From assembly GCA_937915765.1 (NCBI GenBank), contig CALGHE010000153.1, forward strand, positions 1 to 35,408: a stretch of 35,408 nucleotides of DNA, in the 5' to 3' direction. Within the stretch, counting starts at the first letter, position 1, and each line of letters begins with the position of its first letter. Shown here piece by piece: positions 32,626 through 35,408 of the stretch. The position numbers were made by a program, and so were the translations under genes. This DNA is from an uncultured Bacteroidales bacterium. Its GTDB lineage: Bacteria > Bacteroidota > Bacteroidia > Bacteroidales > Paludibacteraceae. A model generated the notes under the pieces. The model had not been told where the DNA came from and did not search any database. It saw only the letters and a list, made by a program, of their open reading frames with translations.

Positions 32626-33780
32626 ATGGCAAATATAGATAAAAATATGTTGGAACTGCTTCTGGATGAGCAGGATAAGGAGCAAGGAATATCGCTTGCC
32701 GACTTGATGAAAGTTGTCCGCGAGTATTGGGATTTCCTTTGGAGCAAAAAGTGGATTGTAATTGCTTGCGGTGTGCTGTTCGGGGCGTTGGGATTGGCTT
32801 ACGCATGGACTAAAAAGTTGAATTATACCGCAACTTATGTGTTTTCTATAGAGGGTGGCGGCGGTTCTTCTAATTCGTCAATTGGTTCTATCGCCGGCTT
32901 GCTTGGTTTGGGCGGCGGCTCAATGGGAGCTTTTTCAGGCGATAACTTGGTGGAACTTATCAAAGCTAAGAGTCTGGTTGAACGAACTCTGCTACGCCCT
33001 GTTGATATAGATGGCGAGCGGATGACACTCATTGAGTATAAGATTTTGACAGACAGCCTTAGGTCTAAATGTGACGAGTTTGTGAAGGACGAAGAGTCTA
33101 ATTTGGTCTCTTTGTGTGAGTTGTCTTTCCCTGTTGATTTGAAGCGGGATTCTTTCTCTCGTGAGCAGGACAGTGTGTTGTCTATGTTTTCCGCAGGAAT
33201 GATGGAGAACAGCATAGTTGTGGCTAAAAGGGATAAGAAACTCTCTTTCGTGGAGTTCTCTGTGACTTCTTCGGACGAGCGTTTTTCTAAATTGTTCGCT
33301 GAAAATTTGCTTAGCGAAGTGACTAATTTCTATGTGGAGAGTAAGACCGAATTGGTGAAGAAAAACATCGCGTCTTTTCAGTATAGGGCGGATTCTGTGA
33401 GGCGAGATCTTGACAAGGCTTTGTTTAATCGTGCTGCTTATGCGGACGGAAACGTCAATGCGTCTCGTCAGGTTGTGGGGGTGCAGTTGCAAAAGGCTAA
33501 TACCGATATTCAGATTCTCGGAACTGTTTATGCGGAAATGATTAAGAACATCGAGATGCTCAATTTGGATTTGGCTCGTGAAACTCCTTTGATTCGTGTT
33601 GTGGATGCTCCGTATTATCCTTTGGCTAATGATAAGATGGGAAAGAAAAAGGGCTTGATTGTGGGCGGTTTCCTTGGCGGATTCCTTTCTGTTATTGCTC
33701 TTTGTGCATGGAAGTATATTCTGGATATGAAGAGAAAGATGGAGTCTGAAGAGGTGGCTGTTGTCTCAGATTCTGAATAG
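32626..33780 (+). CDS. Wzz-type chain-length determinant / polysaccharide co-polymerase
   Basis: This 384-residue protein has two membrane helices, about 43-61 and 343-362, enclosing a large periplasmic domain with coiled-coil character (about 230-310). A Gly/Ser-rich stretch (about 78-105, GGGGSSNSS...GLLGLGGGS) follows the first part. The second helix is followed by a short acidic tail without Walker motifs, so no tyrosine kinase is fused. It starts four bases after the Wza-like gene and ends at a strong terminator, making a two-gene unit. No glycosyltransferase or flippase genes accompany it here, so the pair may serve a locus elsewhere. Confidence 0.9.
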   Translation: MANIDKNMLELLLDEQDKEQGISLADLMKVVREYWDFLWSKKWIVIACGVLFGALGLAYAWTKKLNYTATYVFSIEGGGGSSNSSIGSIAGLLGLGGGSMGAFSGDNLVELIKAKSLVERTLLRPVDIDGERMTLIEYKILTDSLRSKCDEFVKDEESNLVSLCELSFPVDLKRDSFSREQDSVLSMFSAGMMENSIVVAKRDKKLSFVEFSVTSSDERFSKLFAENLLSEVTNFYVESKTELVKKNIASFQYRADSVRRDLDKALFNRAAYADGNVNASRQVVGVQLQKANTDIQILGTVYAEMIKNIEMLNLDLARETPLIRVVDAPYYPLANDKMGKKKGLIVGGFLGGFLSVIALCAWKYILDMKRKMESEEVAVVSDSE

Positions 33781-33805
33781 CGCGTTTTGTGGAGAGGTAT
33801 TTTAT

Positions 33806-33837
33806 AGGCGAGGGCTTAGTGTCCTCGCCTTTTTTTC
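33806..33837. terminator. Intrinsic terminator between the Wzz gene and prmA
   Basis: aggcgagg (33806-33813) pairs with cctcgcct (33823-33830) around a 9-base loop, followed by seven T. It lies 26 bases after the Wzz stop. The convergent prmA ends 3 bases further on, so it mainly serves the plus strand. Confidence 0.9.
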
Positions 33838-33839
33838 TC

Positions 33840-34682
33840 TTATTTTTTTTCGTATTTAACGGCGACCCATCTGTTTTTCTCTGAATGCGAAATGAACTGA
33901 AGTCCGCATTTGTTACCTTCTTCTTCAATGATTTGCATGTCGTCAGTGTAAAATCCGCTCATGAAAAGATTTCCGCCTTCGTTCAGGCAAGAGGCGTATT
34001 TTTGCATATCCTGCAATAGTATGTTCCTGTTTATATTGGCAAGAATCACGTCAAACTTTTGAGTGCCAAGCAGTTCCGCCCCTCCCAGTTTAACATCTAT
34101 TTGAGGCTCGTTGTTTAAAGATACGTTCTCTTTCGCATTTTCAAAAGCCCATTCGTCAATGTCTATTGCAACAATCGGCGACGCTCCCCTTTTTGCCGCA
34201 AGAATGGCTAAGACCGCAGTTCCGCACCCCATGTCTAGCAAAGATTTGCCGGAAAGGTCGGACTTTAGAATCTCGCCAATCATCAGCGATGTGGTTTCGT
34301 GGTGGCCTGTTCCGAAAGACATCTTTGGGTCTATCAGAATGTCGTATTTTGCGGCTGGAATATCTTTGTGGAAAGAACTGTGTATCACGCAGTCGTCCCC
34401 TATTATTATTGGCTGGAAAAAATTTTTCTCCCACTCTTCGTTCCAATTCTTGCCTTTGACGAAATTCTCCGTATAGGTTATGTCTTTGCAAAATTCAAAA
34501 GATGCAAGTGTTGTGTCCAGTGTCCCTTTGTCAAAGATCTGGCTTTGGACGAACGCTGTCATGCCATTTTCTGACTCGATGAAACTTTCGTAGCCTATTT
34601 CTCCCAGATAAGCGGGAAGGAGGTCGCCTACAAATTCGAATTTAACCTTGTCGTAAATGAAATTAATCTCTATGTAATCCAT
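33840..34682 (-). CDS. prmA: Ribosomal protein L11 methyltransferase
   Basis: This 280-residue protein methylates lysines and the N-terminus of ribosomal protein L11. The N-terminal L11-binding domain (about 1-60) and hinge are followed by the MTase domain with FGTGHHETT (123-131), the AdoMet loop DMGCGTAVLAI (150-160), acidic D174/D176 in VAIDIDEWA and ILANINRNIL (motif IV). The family's usual second-domain sequence D-P-x-x-A-F-G-T-G-x-H is seen as DPKMSFGTGHHET. Length is normal. A -7 box lies about 85 bases upstream of the start. Confidence 0.94.
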   Translation of the reverse strand: MDYIEINFIYDKVKFEFVGDLLPAYLGEIGYESFIESENGMTAFVQSQIFDKGTLDTTLASFEFCKDITYTENFVKGKNWNEEWEKNFFQPIIIGDDCVIHSSFHKDIPAAKYDILIDPKMSFGTGHHETTSLMIGEILKSDLSGKSLLDMGCGTAVLAILAAKRGASPIVAIDIDEWAFENAKENVSLNNEPQIDVKLGGAELLGTQKFDVILANINRNILLQDMQKYASCLNEGGNLFMSGFYTDDMQIIEEEGNKCGLQFISHSEKNRWVAVKYEKK

Positions 34683-34751
34683 TTTTTTACATTATAGATA
34701 TTAAACTAAATATTTTTTTCGATGTCAAAGAGATAAATAACATGAAATTTA

Positions 34752-34759
34752 TATCTTTG
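34752..34759 (+). promoter_or_regulatory. Possible plus-strand -7 element upstream of the last gene
   Basis: TAtcTTTG is a perfect TAnnTTTG. Its start would lie about 160 bases before the ATG at 34928. It faces away from, and is separated by 7 bases from, the prmA -7 box at 34767-34774. Confidence 0.4.
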
Positions 34760-34766
34760 TGTTTTG

Positions 34767-34774
34767 CAAATGTA
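34767..34774 (-). promoter_or_regulatory. -7 element of prmA
   Basis: On the minus strand this is TAcaTTTG. The leader to the prmA ATG would be about 78 bases. Confidence 0.5.
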
Positions 34775-34872
34775 GTCAATATAAAAGGAATCTGTAATAA
34801 AAAAACAGAAAAAAAGGCTTGACGGCTTCAAAGAGCGTTTTTTATAAAAAAAGTCTTTTCAGAACAGGATTT

Positions 34873-34888
34873 TGGCACAGATTTTGTT
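34873..34888 (+). promoter_or_regulatory. Sigma-54-like (-24/-12) promoter
   Basis: TGGCAC at 34873-34878, then five bases, then TTGTT at 34884-34888. This matches the TGGCAC-N5-TTGCW pattern with correct spacing and one change (T for C in the -12 element). The start would be near 34898, 30 bases before the ATG. An AT-rich inverted repeat (34830-34858) lies just upstream. Confidence 0.45.
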
Positions 34889-34913
34889 TTATGTTTAATA
34901 GAAACAAAAAATT

Positions 34914-34920
34914 AGGAGGA
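34914..34920 (+). promoter_or_regulatory. Strong Shine-Dalgarno site
   Basis: AGGAGGA is seven bases before the ATG at 34928. This is a near-perfect anti-16S match and stands out, because most genes here lack one. Confidence 0.75.
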
Positions 34921-34927
34921 CAAGAAA

Positions 34928-35408
34928 ATGAAAACTAAAGTATTATTTGGACTGTTAATTTCGATGTTGCTCATTCCGTCGGTGTCGTTTGCCCAGATAG
35001 ACGATATATATTTCTCTACATCAGATGCTGAAGAGGAGTATAAGAAGGAAGAGGAACAGAAGGCTAAGAGAAAAGCTTTGCGTGAGAAAAAGGCTGCAGA
35101 AGAGGCTGCTGCAAGGGCTGCTGAAGCTGAGGAGGCCGACTATCTTGCGGAAGAAGAGGCTCTGATAGCCATGGACGAGAGTGATTACGAATATTCTAAG
35201 CGTCTGAACAAATATCATGATGCCGACATTAACATCTATGATGGGAACAGCGAAGAGTATATGGACGAGGGAGCTGCCACTGGCACAACAAACATTTATG
35301 TGTATTCAAACCCTTACCCGTATTACCGCACTTCTTATTACTGGGGGTTAGGCTGGCATAGCTCATGGTATTGGGGATACGACCCATGGTATTATGATCC
35401 TTGGTATC
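34928..35408 (+). CDS. Secreted acidic coiled-coil protein with Tyr/Trp-rich C-terminus (3' end beyond window)
   Basis: The frame is open from ATG 34928 to the end of the window (160 codons). Residues 1-23 are a signal peptide (MKTKVLFGLL...SVSFA-Q). Residues about 36-85 are a Lys/Glu/Ala-rich helix, probably coiled coil. An acidic stretch follows, and from about residue 125 the sequence becomes extremely aromatic, with PYPYYRTSYYWG and WYWGYDPWYYDPWY. I know of no enzymatic domain of this type. Low-complexity Y/W/P/G tails occur in secreted Bacteroidetes proteins of unknown role, possibly adhesive or matrix-forming. The start is set by the strong ribosome site and the signal peptide. Confidence 0.82.
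   Translation, partial: MKTKVLFGLLISMLLIPSVSFAQIDDIYFSTSDAEEEYKKEEEQKAKRKALREKKAAEEAAARAAEAEEADYLAEEEALIAMDESDYEYSKRLNKYHDADINIYDGNSEEYMDEGAATGTTNIYVYSNPYPYYRTSYYWGLGWHSSWYWGYDPWYYDPWY

Overview
This window comes from a Bacteroidota chromosome, most likely order Bacteroidales. The evidence is the gene content: SprA of the type IX secretion system (T9SS), a BspA-type leucine-rich-repeat protein with a T9SS sorting tail, an ExbB/ExbD set with an extra membrane protein, the DUF4271-hemD-rnpA-yidD gene order, and ruvA next to sprA. The promoters also fit, since many starts are preceded by the Bacteroidetes -7 element TAnnTTTG, sometimes with a TTTG -33 element. There is no sign of a phage or plasmid backbone. 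The only typical accessory module is a type III restriction-modification pair.

Layout: 1-1708 holds the 3' part of a BspA-like surface protein, followed by a strong terminator. Then come tatD (2019-2792), tRNA-Ser, and an ExbB / 4-TM protein / ExbD / ExbD operon (3158-5594) that ends at a clear terminator. A tRNA-Thr and ispD-recG lie on the minus strand (5726-8970). On the plus strand, DUF4271-hemD-rnpA-yidD (9228-11999) is followed by a roughly 600-base intergenic region with a candidate small RNA. Next is a three-gene cluster of a UbiA-type phosphoribosyltransferase, a HAD phosphatase and a GT-C-like membrane protein (12602-15515). The minus strand then carries res and mod (15625-19269) with a strikingly structured leader, an MlaE/MlaF-type lipid transporter with a small membrane protein (19601-21378), and sprA (21552-29084) with ruvA upstream (29204-29788). 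The plus strand resumes with a two-gene polysaccharide export unit, a Wza-like SLBB protein and Wzz (30177-33780). It ends, after minus-strand prmA (33840-34682), with a secreted Tyr/Trp-rich protein that runs off the window.

Much of the region concerns the cell envelope: energy transduction through ExbB/ExbD, outer-membrane lipid balance through MlaEF, protein export through SprA with a likely T9SS cargo at the left edge, and glycan export through Wza/Wzz. The three-gene UbiA cluster could make and use a polyprenyl-phosphate-linked pentose. Housekeeping genes (recG, ispD, hemD, rnpA, yidD, ruvA, prmA, tatD) are interleaved with these.

The best candidates for undescribed biology are the rod-shaped, terminator-ended RNA structure upstream of mod, the promoter-hairpin-terminator unit at 12244-12356, the putative polyprenyl-phospho-ribose cluster, and the sigma-54-like promoter in front of the last gene. 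All are read from sequence alone, without database searches or folding software.
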